From positions 1-64,000 of the forward strand of contig JBASOM010000098.1 of the NCBI GenBank assembly GCA_049658265.1: DNA of 64,000 bases, in the 5' to 3' direction. The notes beneath the pieces were generated by a model. That model was not told the DNA's origin. It made no database searches and saw nothing but the letters and a program-made list of their open reading frames with translations. Position numbers and translations under genes: made by a program. Source of the stretch: DTU063 sp001512695 (GTDB lineage: Bacteria > Bacillota > Thermosediminibacteria > Thermosediminibacterales > Tepidanaerobacteraceae). Below, piece by piece: positions 32,448 to 41,682 of the stretch (within the stretch, counting starts at the first letter, position 1; the number at the start of each line of letters is the position of its first letter).

Positions 32448-34814
32448 TTAAAATACCTTTTGCGCTATCATTACGGCTTCACGGGCATCCTTGCCATAAT
32501 AGTCAGCGCCAATCATATTTGCATACTCAGGATTTAGGACTGCACCGCCCACCATTACTTTACAGTCGGTATCAATTAGTCTAATGGCTTTAATGGTCTC
32601 CTCCATGCTTTTAAGTGAATTGGTCATGAGGGCACTTAAGCCAACAAGATGAATATTTGCCTGTTTTATCCTGGCAACAATTTCCTCTTTCGGCACATCT
32701 ATGCCCAGATCAATTACTTCATATCCGTAATTTTCCAGCATGGCTTTCACGATATTCTTTCCTATCTCGTGAATATCACCCCTGACCGTAGCTAGCAGTA
32801 TCTTGCCCTTAGTAAATGAACTTTGGCTTCCTATTTTTTTATTGTAGGAATTAATTATCTGAAAAGCGGTCTTGGCGGCTTCGGCGGACATTATCAGTTG
32901 CGGCAGGAAGATTTCACCGGTTTCAAATTTTTTCCCGACATCGTCAAGGGCGGGAATTAAAAAGCCTTCAACGATTTCCATGGGTGAATTATCGTCTAAC
33001 AGCTCATCTATAGCAGGTTTTATTTCATCTGTCAATCCTTCACTTATTATAAACTTTAAATCATATCCGTTAGATCTTTCCGTGCTGGCAATCTCTGTTT
33101 CAACAGTTTTTGAATAAGTGCTGATGTAGTAGTCGGCATTTTTGTCATTACCTGACAGCACATTAAAGGCATCTACCGTTTTTATCATTTCAGGATCCAG
33201 AGGGTCGATGATTGGGATGTCTAGGCCTGCACCCAGGGCAGCTGCCAAAAAGGTCCTGTTTAAAAGTGGCCTGTCCGGCAAACCAAAAGAAATGTTGCTG
33301 ATTCCGAGAATCGTCAGGACACCAAGCCGTTCCTTGATGAGCCGCAGGGCCCTGAAGGTTTCGAAAGCTGCTTCTTGCTCGGCCGATGATGCCAGCACCA
33401 GGCAGTCGACGATAATATCTTTTTTATCGATGCCGTAGGATTTTGCCCTTTCAATGATTTTTTCCGCTATTTCGAGCCTTTCTTCAGCAGTTTGTGGGAC
33501 ACCTTTTTCATCTAAGGTCATGGCAATTACACAGGCTCCGTATTTTTTGGCTATAGGGAAGATTTCCCTCATGGAACTTTCTTTGCCGTTTACCGAGTTT
33601 ATTATCGGTCTTCCACTATATATCCTGCAGGCCGCTTCCAACACTTGGGGTTTTGGGCTGTCAAACATAAGGGGCAGATTAATGGTACTTTGGAGTTTTG
33701 TCAATAGCTCAACCATGGTCTCTTCTTCGTCAATTTCCGGAAGGCCTACATTAATATTTAATATTTTAGCCCCCGTATCCCTTTGTTTAATAGCTTCCTT
33801 AATTATGTATTCATAGTTGCAGCTTTTAAGGGCTTCCTTCATCTTGGGCTTTCCCGAAGGGTTTATCCTCTCACCAATAATATTGATGCCCTCTGACAAA
33901 ACAACGGTTTTGGAATAAGAACTTACGGCAGTAATATCATCGACATCTCGTTTTATGGGCTTTAAATCGCCGAGCACATCATTAAGCGCCCTAATATGTT
34001 CAGGAGTTGTGCCGCAGCATCCACCTAGTATTGTAACGCCCTTTTCCGCCATAGCTCTGGCGTAACGAGAAAACTCCCGGGGACCAGTTTCGTAAATGGT
34101 TTTTCCGCCTTGGATTTTGGGAAGGCCTGCATTTGGCTGAATGATTATCGGTAGCTTGGAATACCGAACCAATTTTTCAACCAACTGCATCATTTCCTTT
34201 GGCCCCAATGAGCAGTTGGCACCTAAGGCATTGACCCCTAGGTTCTGAAGGATATTTACCATGGTAAGAACGTCTGTTCCGGTTAAAGACCTTCCGTCCT
34301 GTTCGAATGTCATAGTGCATATGATTGGAAGCTTGCTGTTTTCTTTAGCGGCCATAACGGCAGCTTTAGCTTCATAAACATCCGACATCGTCTCAATGAG
34401 AATTAAATCTGCTCCGGCCTCTTCGCCCGCCACAATTTGCTCGGAAAAGGCCCTGTATGCATCTTCAAAGGATAAATCACCCTGGGGCTTCATGAGCTTT
34501 CCGGTAGGTCCTATATCCAGGGCAACCAGTTTTTCCCCGGCTGCATTGCGAGCATGTTTTACTGCCTGGGCCACCACATCTTTTACGACAAGTCCTGAAC
34601 CTTCAAGCTTGAACCGGTTAGCTCCGAAGCTATTGGTGGTGATTACATCGGCCCCTGCTTTTGCATATTCGCTGTGAATTGACTCTACGATATCCGGGTG
34701 GGTGAAGTTGTAGCTTTCGGGCAGTACACCTGCCTTCAGACCCCTAGATTGGAGCATGGTGCCCATGGCCCCATCGAATACAATAAAATCATTGAAGTTG
34801 AGCTCTTTTCTCAT
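32448..34814 (-). CDS. metH: Cobalamin-dependent methionine synthase without reactivation domain
   Basis: The 788-residue protein has the homocysteine methyltransferase domain (about 1-290; FDGAMGTMLQSRG, GANCSLGP, zinc Cys pair in GGCCGTTPEHI), the pterin-binding domain (about 310-570; NIIGERINPSGK, NINVGLPEIDEE), a cap region and a B12-binding domain (about 660-788; base-off motif DIHEIGKNIV). The C-terminal AdoMet-binding reactivation domain of E. coli MetH is missing, as in many anaerobes. The start at 34814 follows GGGAGG. It is cotranscribed with the NhaC-family gene upstream (20-bp gap). No metF is adjacent. Confidence 0.93.
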   Translation of the reverse strand: MRKELNFNDFIVFDGAMGTMLQSRGLKAGVLPESYNFTHPDIVESIHSEYAKAGADVITTNSFGANRFKLEGSGLVVKDVVAQAVKHARNAAGEKLVALDIGPTGKLMKPQGDLSFEDAYRAFSEQIVAGEEAGADLILIETMSDVYEAKAAVMAAKENSKLPIICTMTFEQDGRSLTGTDVLTMVNILQNLGVNALGANCSLGPKEMMQLVEKLVRYSKLPIIIQPNAGLPKIQGGKTIYETGPREFSRYARAMAEKGVTILGGCCGTTPEHIRALNDVLGDLKPIKRDVDDITAVSSYSKTVVLSEGINIIGERINPSGKPKMKEALKSCNYEYIIKEAIKQRDTGAKILNINVGLPEIDEEETMVELLTKLQSTINLPLMFDSPKPQVLEAACRIYSGRPIINSVNGKESSMREIFPIAKKYGACVIAMTLDEKGVPQTAEERLEIAEKIIERAKSYGIDKKDIIVDCLVLASSAEQEAAFETFRALRLIKERLGVLTILGISNISFGLPDRPLLNRTFLAAALGAGLDIPIIDPLDPEMIKTVDAFNVLSGNDKNADYYISTYSKTVETEIASTERSNGYDLKFIISEGLTDEIKPAIDELLDDNSPMEIVEGFLIPALDDVGKKFETGEIFLPQLIMSAEAAKTAFQIINSYNKKIGSQSSFTKGKILLATVRGDIHEIGKNIVKAMLENYGYEVIDLGIDVPKEEIVARIKQANIHLVGLSALMTNSLKSMEETIKAIRLIDTDCKVMVGGAVLNPEYANMIGADYYGKDAREAVMIAQKVF

Positions 34815-34834
34815 AACTTTTCCTCCCTTCTCGA

Positions 34835-36154
34835 TTAAGCTTCCATGGCCCTTTTGTATCTGTGATAATCCATGAAAGATATAAAAAGATTCCATAAAGG
34901 CACTGCGTAAAGATAAACTGCATATATTATACTGCTTGTCGGAGCACCTACCGTTGAAAGTGGAAATACAGCAGCAATGCTCCAGGGAATAAGTGCGCTT
35001 ACCAGAATAACCGTGTTTTCCAGGTAAATTGCCAGTTGCTTGCCATCGGGCACGATATTATTTGTTATTTCATAAGTAAGCATTGTGGCAAGGGTTTGAT
35101 TACAGCTGAGAGCTGCCGTGATAATGGAAACAACCAACACTGCAGCGAAATTGCTGCTGCGCCTTGCTATCATATTGCTCCATTGCTTTATTCCATCTAG
35201 CAACTTTGTGTTGCGGAAAATACCAAAATACGATGAAGAAATTGCTATTATCGCCATTGTATTGCCCATGGAAACAAGCCCTCCACCGTCAATTAACCTT
35301 GCTAGCTGGCCATTTTCTGCATGATAGCCGTATATCAAACAGCTAAAAAGTTCGGACAAACTCATGCCCTGAAAATACATGCATATAACAATGCCCGATA
35401 TTATGCTCCAGATTATTGTCACTTTTATGTTATATTTGCAAATTGCAAGGGCCACAATAACTAAGGCGGGCAAGATTACCCAGGGGTTTAAATTAAAGTT
35501 TTCTGCAAAAATGGCCACCCTGTCCGTTGACACGCTGCTGCTCGTTGCAACATAGCTGCTAGCCGCATAAAAGGCGGCGGTAAATATAAAAGGGATATAT
35601 GAAGTCTTAACCATGTTTTTAATATTAGTGTAGATATCGCTTCCGGTCAGTTCGCTAACCAACAGGGCACTTGATGACATGGGGGAACATCTGTCGCCAA
35701 CAAAAACACCTGATAAAATAGCACCGCCAAGATGAAAAGCTGGTATTCCCAATGCCCTGCCGGTGATCATGCAGATAATCCCCATGGTGCTGACAGTTCC
35801 GAATGCAGTACCGGTCAAACTGGAAACCAGTGAACACAGTAGAAAGGCGAACATGACAAAAAACCTGGAATCGATCAGCGAAAGGGTGTGATAGATTATA
35901 AAAGGGATCGTGCCACCAGCCCGCCAAAGGGCAGTGAGCATTCCTATCAAAGAAAATACAACGAGAATAGTTTTTGCTTCCATCAAACCGCTTAATAGCA
36001 TCTTGCCAATCTGTATAAAAGTATATTTTTTGTACAGCGAATAAGCAATAAAGCATATGAGCCCCAGAAACAGGGCAAGTAGGATTGAAAAATCCTTTAA
36101 TATGCAAGTGCACAGAATTAAAATAAAGACGAGAAGTGTTATCATTTCTGCCAT
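34835..36154 (-). CDS. NhaC-family transporter, possible methionine transporter (MetT-like)
   Basis: The 439-residue membrane protein has about ten to twelve helices and NhaC-superfamily signatures GDRCSPMSSSALLVSELTGS and GTAFGTVSTMGIICMI. The family includes Na+/H+ antiporters but also MetT, a predicted methionine transporter in S-box regulons. Its position 20 bp upstream of metH in one operon favours a methionine-related role. No SAM riboswitch is visible in the 200 bp upstream. The start at 36154 (MAEMITLLVF) is chosen from homology-like N-terminus; its RBS GGTGAT is weak. Confidence 0.82.
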   Translation of the reverse strand: MAEMITLLVFILILCTCILKDFSILLALFLGLICFIAYSLYKKYTFIQIGKMLLSGLMEAKTILVVFSLIGMLTALWRAGGTIPFIIYHTLSLIDSRFFVMFAFLLCSLVSSLTGTAFGTVSTMGIICMITGRALGIPAFHLGGAILSGVFVGDRCSPMSSSALLVSELTGSDIYTNIKNMVKTSYIPFIFTAAFYAASSYVATSSSVSTDRVAIFAENFNLNPWVILPALVIVALAICKYNIKVTIIWSIISGIVICMYFQGMSLSELFSCLIYGYHAENGQLARLIDGGGLVSMGNTMAIIAISSSYFGIFRNTKLLDGIKQWSNMIARRSSNFAAVLVVSIITAALSCNQTLATMLTYEITNNIVPDGKQLAIYLENTVILVSALIPWSIAAVFPLSTVGAPTSSIIYAVYLYAVPLWNLFISFMDYHRYKRAMEA

Positions 36155-36356
36155 GGATATCACCGCTTTTTTGCAAGAGATTCCGGAATTTATCGAAATA
36201 ATATTATAATATAGGTTATTATAACATATGTTTGCAGAATTCAAAGCTAAAAAGCATAAATCTATATTTGAAGATAACCTTTATTTTAAAACAAGCATTA
36301 ATTTCATACTGAGTGGCAAGATAAAGACAGCACTTTTTTTGTGAGGAGTGAGCAGA

Positions 36357-36797
36357 ATGTCAGATAAGTCAAAAACGATAAAAGCACTAAATGAACTTTT
36401 GCAGGGAGAATACATGGCAGTAGAAAGCTTTAATAATTTCATTTCCAGGATAGAGGATGAGAAGATAAAAAGGGAGGTCCAAGGGATTCAACAGCAGCAC
36501 CGGAGTAATATAGAAAAACTCGCTGTTTACATTCAGAATATGGGAGGGCAGCCTGACGAAAACCTGGGTTTTAAGGGCAAAATGGGGGATTTAAAAGTTA
36601 ATATGGACTTAGGATTTAAGACCGATGATGCTGAAATAATAAAAAAGGCCATTGAAGGAGAAACAAGAGGCGTCAACATGGCTGAAAAAATCCTCAGGGG
36701 CAACCTTGATGACGAATCCAGGGATCTTGTCGGAGAGATATTGCAAAAGGATAGAATGGCTATTCGCAAGTTGAAAAACTTGGTAAAACAAAAGTGA
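36357..36797 (+). CDS. Ferritin-like DUF2383 protein
   Basis: The 146-residue helical protein matches DUF2383/PA2169-like four-helix proteins: TIKALNELLQGEYMAVESFN, HRSNIEKLAVYIQNMGG, EIIKKAIEGETRGVNMAEKI. Conserved acidic residues and a histidine (EY, H, E) resemble ferritin-like metal sites, but metal binding is not proven. The ATG at 36357 follows GAGGAGTG; a GTG 9 bases earlier overlaps the RBS. Similar small proteins are common in spore-formers. It is a single-gene unit. Confidence 0.8.
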   Translation: MSDKSKTIKALNELLQGEYMAVESFNNFISRIEDEKIKREVQGIQQQHRSNIEKLAVYIQNMGGQPDENLGFKGKMGDLKVNMDLGFKTDDAEIIKKAIEGETRGVNMAEKILRGNLDDESRDLVGEILQKDRMAIRKLKNLVKQK

Positions 36798-36939
36798 ATT
36801 TTTTCAGTAGATTTTGGTTGATAATCCTGACAGTTTTTGTTGAATGCTAATCTTTTTTACTTTATTATTTAAAAGGCCTTAACGCAATGATATAATATCG
36901 ACAGTGGATTTGTGGAAAATAAACGAAGGGAAATCTACT

Positions 36940-38190
36940 ATGACAATCATGGCAGCAAAAAAAGGTCAATCCCTCTTCGACAAAAGGATTATCTTGTTTC
37001 TCATAAGCCAAAATATATCTATCTTCGGTTCGGCTGTTGTTGAATTTGCGATTATATGGTACATTACGCTGGAGACTTCTTCCGGTACATGGTTAATGCT
37101 GTCTACTATTTGCTCCATGGTTCCGCATATATTTGTTTCACTATGGGGCGGTGTCTGGGCAGACAGGTATAACCGGAAACACTTGATTATGCTGGCAGAT
37201 ACTTTTATTGCCCTGGCAACCCTGGGCATTGCTATTGCCTTTTGGTCGGGTTTTAGGCACATGGGATTATTGCTTGCGGTATCGGTAGTGCGTTCCGTTG
37301 GAGCGGGAATCCAGATTCCCGCTGTCAATGCTATTTATCCTCAACTTGTGCCCAAAGCCAACTTAACTAAGATCCAGGGTGTAAATCAAACCCTTTACTC
37401 ATTGTTAATGCTCCTTGCTCCGGCGGTAGGGGGTATGCTCCTTGCAACTGTAGATATTGCATGGGCGTTCATGGTGGATGTGGTTTCGGCGGCATTTGCC
37501 GTCCTGATAATGGGCTTTATCAAGGTGGAAAAACTCGAGCGCACTGATGAAAAAGAATCAGTGCTCGCCGACCTAAAACAGGGTATTGACTATGCATTCC
37601 GGCATCCGCTGCTGAGAGGGATTATTATCTGCTATGCATTCTCCTTCTTTTTAATTACTCCCGCCAGTGTGTTGACGCCTCTGCTGATAGAAAGAAGTTA
37701 CGGCGGCGAGGTGTGGAAACTGACTGCCAATGAGGTGTTCTGGACAATTGGTTCACTAATCGGTGGAGTATTTGTTTCATTGTACGGAGATTTTAAAGAC
37801 AAGGTAGGAGCCATTGCCAAAGGCTTTGTAGCTCATGGAATAACATTTGTGCTCCTTGGCCTAGCAAGAAACTTCACCTTTTATTTGATTGTCATGGGAA
37901 CTTCCGGCTTTTTTATGCCTATTGTCGCTACGGCAGAAACCGTGCTTATCCAGGAAATCACTGAACCGACCATGTTAGGTCGTGTCTTCTCCATCGTTCA
38001 CATTATAGCTGCCAGTTCCATGCCGGTGGCCATCTTGATTTTTGGCCCATTGGCAGATGTAGTATCGGTAGAGAAGATATTAAGCGTATCAGGGGCACTT
38101 TTGGTGTTGGTTGGAATAATATATCATCGCAGTAGCAGGGGAGCAATTCAGGCCCTTGACATAAGCCACCATAAGATTTATAATAAATAA
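36940..38190 (+). CDS. MFS transporter, macrolide-efflux type
   Basis: The 416-residue protein has about twelve membrane helices and MFS loop motifs, including GVWADRYNRKHLIMLAD (motif A) near residues 70-86. The N-terminus FDKRIILFLISQNISIFGSA resembles MefA/MdfA-like exporters and enterobactin-exporter-like (EntS) families. The substrate cannot be predicted. I chose ATG 36940, preceded by GAAGGGA; a frame open further upstream lacks an RBS. It lies between the DUF2383 gene and the thrS T-box. Confidence 0.88.
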   Translation: MTIMAAKKGQSLFDKRIILFLISQNISIFGSAVVEFAIIWYITLETSSGTWLMLSTICSMVPHIFVSLWGGVWADRYNRKHLIMLADTFIALATLGIAIAFWSGFRHMGLLLAVSVVRSVGAGIQIPAVNAIYPQLVPKANLTKIQGVNQTLYSLLMLLAPAVGGMLLATVDIAWAFMVDVVSAAFAVLIMGFIKVEKLERTDEKESVLADLKQGIDYAFRHPLLRGIIICYAFSFFLITPASVLTPLLIERSYGGEVWKLTANEVFWTIGSLIGGVFVSLYGDFKDKVGAIAKGFVAHGITFVLLGLARNFTFYLIVMGTSGFFMPIVATAETVLIQEITEPTMLGRVFSIVHIIAASSMPVAILIFGPLADVVSVEKILSVSGALLVLVGIIYHRSSRGAIQALDISHHKIYNK

Positions 38191-38209
38191 AATTCTATAG
38201 TCAAAGAAA

Positions 38210-38396
38210 ACTATGAAGAGAAGAGTAAGCTTATGATTTTCCCTCAGAGAGGGGCCGGTAGCTGGGAAAGCCCTGGGAAAACTAAGCCGAAGACCACCTC
38301 GGAGTTTTACGGCGGCAAGCCTTAACTGCTAATGAGTTCAAATTAGGGTGGAACCACGGGAAAGCCTCTCGTCCCTTAGGGATGAGAGGCTTTTTG
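38210..38396 (+). promoter_or_regulatory. T-box riboswitch (threonine) with terminator
   Basis: The thrS leader has the T-box core AGGGTGGAACCACGG at 38345-38359 and a terminator stem AAGCCTCTC...GAGAGGCTT (38362-38392) followed by T residues. Stem I features AAGAGTA near the 5' end and an AGAGAG segment. Candidate ACC threonine specifiers occur at 38293-38295 and 38296-38298. Uncharged tRNA-Thr should induce thrS. The exact specifier requires folding. Confidence 0.9.
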
Positions 38397-38429
38397 AATG
38401 TAACATAAAGTTAAAGGAAGGGATTTGTT

Positions 38430-40340
38430 ATGAGCGAAATTCAGGTAACCTTAAAAGGTGGAGTTAAAAAAACATATCCGAAAGGGATTTCATTGCTTGA
38501 AATTGCTGAAGATATAAGCAAAAAACTGGCCAAAGAGGCCCTGGTAGCCAAAGTAGACGGAGTCCTAAGAGATTTAAGTTATAAAGTTCAAGATGACAGT
38601 GTAGTTGAGATTCTGACCTTCGACGATGAAGAAGGGCGTAAAGTATTTTGGCACAGCACATCTCACGTGATGGCACAAGCGGTAAAGCGCCTGTTCCCGG
38701 ACGCAAAACTTGCCATCGGGCCTGCTATTGACGAAGGTTTTTATTATGATTTTGACATGGAAGAAAGCTTTTCACCATCGGATATTGAGCAAATAGAGAA
38801 AGAAATGGCCAAAATCATTGCAGAAAATTACTCTTTTTCCAGAAAAGATGTTTCAAGAGACGAAGCTCTTAGCGACTTGGAGGAACAAAATGAGCCTTAT
38901 AAAGTAGAGCTGGTTCAAGCCCTTGAAGACGATGCAAATATTAGTTTCTATAATCAAGGAGAGTTTTCCGACCTATGTGCAGGACCCCACATCCCCTCTA
39001 CGGGCAAAATAAAGGCCTTTAAGTTGACAAGCCTTGCCGGTGCTTACTGGAGGGGCGATGAAGACAACAAGATGCTCCAGAGAATTTACGGCATATCATT
39101 TCCTAAAAAGTCCATGCTGGATGAATACCTGCATAGAATCGAGGAAGCCAAAAAGCGCGACCACCGCAAACTGGGCAGGGAACTTGACCTTTTCAGCCTT
39201 CATGAAGAGGGACCTGGTTTTCCCTTCTTCCATCCCAAGGGCATGGTGCTCTGGAATATACTGATAGATTTTTGGCGCAAGGAACATCAGAAAAGGGGCT
39301 ATCAAGAAATTAAAACGCCTATAATATTAAATGAAGAGCTCTGGCAAAGGTCAGGCCACTGGGAGCATTACAAAGACAACATGTACTTTACGAAAATAGA
39401 TGATATGGCTTATGCAGTAAAGCCCATGAACTGTCCGGGGGGCATACTCATGTACAAAAGCAACTCTCACAGTTACAGGGATTTGCCCATAAGATTGGGA
39501 GAGTTGGGGATCGTCCACCGGCACGAAAAATCCGGGGTATTGCATGGCCTCATGAGAGTCCGCTGCTTTACTCAGGATGATGCACACATCTTCATGATGC
39601 CCTCTCAAATAGAAGAAGAGATAATAGGTGTAATAGACCTAGTTGATTACTTCTACAAAATATTTGGCTTTGAGTACCATGTGGAGCTTTCCACGAGACC
39701 GGAAAATTCGATGGGTTCCGATGAACTTTGGGAGCAGGCTACCAATGCACTGCAAAAGGCTCTTGAGAAAAAAGGTATGCCCTATAAAATAAACGAAGGA
39801 GATGGCGCCTTTTACGGTCCCAAAATCGACTTCCACTTAAAGGACAGTTTAGGAAGAACCTGGCAGTGCGGTACCATTCAACTGGATTTCCAGATGCCCG
39901 AGCGCTTTGACCTATCCTATATCGGGCCAGATGGTGAAAAGCACCGGCCAGTTATGATTCACCGCGTTATCTACGGCAGCATAGAGCGCTTTATAGGTAT
40001 ACTGATTGAGCATTATGGAGGTGCTTTCCCGATGTGGCTCGCGCCGGTTCAGGCGAGAATTCTGCCTATCAGTGAAAAGCACTTAGAATATGCCCGCAAA
40101 GTAAAACAGCAGCTGGAGGAGGCCGGCATCAGAGTAGAACTTGACGAGAGAAATGAAAAGATAGGTTACAAAATACGGGAAGCACAGATGCAAAAGACTC
40201 CTTACATGCTCATTGTTGGCGATAAGGAAGCGGAAGAAAACACCGTTTCGGTGCGGGTGAGAGAAAAAGGCGATACAGGGCAACAGTCTATAGAATCTTT
40301 CATTGAGGAAGTAAAGGAATTAACTGCAAAATTTAATTGA
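38430..40340 (+). CDS. thrS: Threonyl-tRNA synthetase
   Basis: The 636-residue class II synthetase has the N-terminal TGS domain (1-62), the editing/SAD domain with HSTSHVMAQAVKRLF (about 72-86) and SDLCAGPHIPSTG, the catalytic core with MNCPGG, motif 2 HRHEKSGVLHGLMRVRCFTQ, and the C-terminal anticodon-binding domain (about 535-636). It is full length and includes the editing histidines and the zinc-binding Cys/His. RBS AAAGGAAGG. It is controlled by the threonine T-box upstream, and its stop codon overlaps the promoter of the infC transcript. Confidence 0.98.
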   Translation: MSEIQVTLKGGVKKTYPKGISLLEIAEDISKKLAKEALVAKVDGVLRDLSYKVQDDSVVEILTFDDEEGRKVFWHSTSHVMAQAVKRLFPDAKLAIGPAIDEGFYYDFDMEESFSPSDIEQIEKEMAKIIAENYSFSRKDVSRDEALSDLEEQNEPYKVELVQALEDDANISFYNQGEFSDLCAGPHIPSTGKIKAFKLTSLAGAYWRGDEDNKMLQRIYGISFPKKSMLDEYLHRIEEAKKRDHRKLGRELDLFSLHEEGPGFPFFHPKGMVLWNILIDFWRKEHQKRGYQEIKTPIILNEELWQRSGHWEHYKDNMYFTKIDDMAYAVKPMNCPGGILMYKSNSHSYRDLPIRLGELGIVHRHEKSGVLHGLMRVRCFTQDDAHIFMMPSQIEEEIIGVIDLVDYFYKIFGFEYHVELSTRPENSMGSDELWEQATNALQKALEKKGMPYKINEGDGAFYGPKIDFHLKDSLGRTWQCGTIQLDFQMPERFDLSYIGPDGEKHRPVMIHRVIYGSIERFIGILIEHYGGAFPMWLAPVQARILPISEKHLEYARKVKQQLEEAGIRVELDERNEKIGYKIREAQMQKTPYMLIVGDKEAEENTVSVRVREKGDTGQQSIESFIEEVKELTAKFN

Positions 40341-40366
40341 CAGTAAGGGCTAACATATGGTATAGT
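40337..40366 (+). promoter_or_regulatory. Promoter of the infC-rpmI-rplT transcript
   Basis: TTGACA (40337-40342) overlaps the thrS stop codon TGA, and TATAGT (40361-40366) follows after 18 bp. It would start transcription just ahead of the L20-type leader. Confidence 0.7.
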
Positions 40367-40379
40367 TACTTGTGAAAAA

Positions 40380-40494
40380 ATGAAATGTTTATTAAGTAGA
40401 AGATTCACTTCTCACCTTATGGCCAAGGCTTATAAGGTTCTTACCTGTAGATTTCGTAAGGACGGGACGAGTGATTCTTCTCGTCCCTTTTTTA
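40380..40494 (+). promoter_or_regulatory. Ribosomal protein L20-type leader with terminator
   Basis: The leader before infC contains interleaved complementary segments (CTCACCTTAT / ATAAGGTTCTTACC near 40412-40445 and TTTCGTAAGGACGGG) and ends in a terminator: GGGACGAG (40464-40471) pairs with CTCGTCCC (40480-40487), followed by six T. In Firmicutes L20 binds such a leader and causes attenuation of infC-rpmI-rplT. The position fits; the fold was not computed. Confidence 0.75.
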
Positions 40495-40519
40495 TTCATT
40501 ATTTTTGGAGGTGAACAGT

Positions 40520-41050
40520 ATTAGCAAAGATAAAGACATACAGGTGAACCATGAAATTAAAGCTCGAGAAGTAAGATTGATAGGTCCTGATGGAAAGCAG
40601 TTGGGGATTATGCCGCTAAAGGAAGCGCTTCGCCATGCTCAGGAGGCCCAACTGGATCTCGTAAAGGTTGCTTCAAATGCCAAACCACCGGTATGTAAAA
40701 TCATGGACTTTGGGAAATATAAATATGAACAGAGCAAACGTGAAAAAGAAGCACGCAAAAATCAAAAAGTTATCAATATAAAAGAGATCCGGATGAATCC
40801 CACAATTGATGAGCACGATTTCCAAGTTAGATTAAAAAATACCTTAAAGTTTTTAAAAGAGGGGAACAAGGTTAAGGTCAGCATTAGATTTCGCGGCAGG
40901 CAAATGACCCACACACAGCTTGGTGAAGAAGTTTTAAACAAAATGATAGAGCTGACACAAGAGCTTGGAGTCGTTGAGAAGCCACCTAAAATGGAAGGCA
41001 GAAATATGGTCATGGTTCTTTCACCAAAACAAACAAAAACTAAGGAGTGA
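40520..41050 (+). CDS. infC: Translation initiation factor IF-3, AUU start
   Basis: The 176-residue IF-3 reads SKDKDIQVNHEIKAREVRLI after its start, with the N-domain (about 1-80, LIGPDGKQLGIMPLKEAL) and C-domain (about 85-172, EIRMNPTIDEHDFQVRL, VKVSIRFRGRQMTH). The start is an ATT at 40520, 7 bases after GGAGGTG. An AUU start is the known autoregulatory feature of infC, since IF-3 discriminates against it. The in-frame TTG at 40505 is part of the RBS region. It opens the infC-rpmI-rplT operon behind the L20 leader. Confidence 0.97.
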   Translation: MSKDKDIQVNHEIKAREVRLIGPDGKQLGIMPLKEALRHAQEAQLDLVKVASNAKPPVCKIMDFGKYKYEQSKREKEARKNQKVINIKEIRMNPTIDEHDFQVRLKNTLKFLKEGNKVKVSIRFRGRQMTHTQLGEEVLNKMIELTQELGVVEKPPKMEGRNMVMVLSPKQTKTKE

Positions 41051-41055
41051 CATTT

Positions 41056-41253
41056 ATGCCAAAAGTAAAAACACACAGAGGAGCAGCTAAAAGGTTTAAA
41101 GTTTCAAAAACCGGGAAGATTAAAAGGGCTAAAGCCTTTAAAAGTCATATATTGACCAAAAAAACTGCTAAGAGGAAAAGACACTTGAGGAAACCGGCTG
41201 TGCTGAGCAAAGCCGACCAAAAGAGGATAAAACAAGTTATACCATATATGTAA
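41056..41253 (+). CDS. rpmI: 50S ribosomal protein L35
   Basis: The 65-residue basic protein starts PKVKTHRGAAKRFKVSKTGK and ends QKRIKQVIPYM, typical of L35. RBS AAGGAGTG lies before ATG 41056. It starts 5 bp after infC and precedes rplT, the universal order in Firmicutes. Confidence 0.98.
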   Translation: MPKVKTHRGAAKRFKVSKTGKIKRAKAFKSHILTKKTAKRKRHLRKPAVLSKADQKRIKQVIPYM

Positions 41254-41270
41254 GTTAAAGGAGGATAATT

Positions 41271-41627
41271 ATGCCACGAGTTAAAAGAGGAGTTACTGCA
41301 CGTAAGCGACACAAAAAGATTATTAAACTGGCAAAGGGATATAGAGGATCACAGAGCAAATTATACAGACCTGCTAACCAGGCTGTTTTAAAGGCGTTGG
41401 CTCATTCCTATAGGGGTAGAAAACTTAAAAAGAGGGATTTTAGGAAGCTGTGGATTGCCAGAATTAATGCCGCAGCCAGGGCCAACGGTATTTCCTATAG
41501 CAGGTTTATTAACGGGCTTAAAAAAGCCGGTGTACAAATTAATCGCAAAATGCTGTCCGAAATGGCAATACATGACGCTAGCGGCTTTTCGCAGCTGGTA
41601 GATATTGCCAAGGCAAACACTCAATAA
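41271..41627 (+). CDS. rplT: 50S ribosomal protein L20
   Basis: The 118-residue basic protein has PRVKRGVTARKRHKKIIKLA, the central LWIARINAAARANGISYS and the C-terminal RNA-binding part KMLSEMAIHD. L20 is needed for early 50S assembly and represses its own operon by binding the infC leader. RBS AAAGGAGG. A terminator follows directly. Confidence 0.98.
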   Translation: MPRVKRGVTARKRHKKIIKLAKGYRGSQSKLYRPANQAVLKALAHSYRGRKLKKRDFRKLWIARINAAARANGISYSRFINGLKKAGVQINRKMLSEMAIHDASGFSQLVDIAKANTQ

Positions 41628-41651
41628 AAAGCGGCCTAGGTCGCTTTTTTT
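41624..41651 (+). terminator. Terminator after rplT
   Basis: AAAAAGCG (41626-41633) pairs with CGCTTTTT (41642-41649) with further T residues. It ends the ribosomal operon just before ktrB. Confidence 0.8.
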
Positions 41652-41682
41652 AGATACCACGGGGGCGATTAGCATAAATATA

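Noticed and set aside
36155..36350. SAM riboswitch before the NhaC-metH operon
   Set aside because: The conserved SAM-I core elements and a terminator are not visible on the minus strand.
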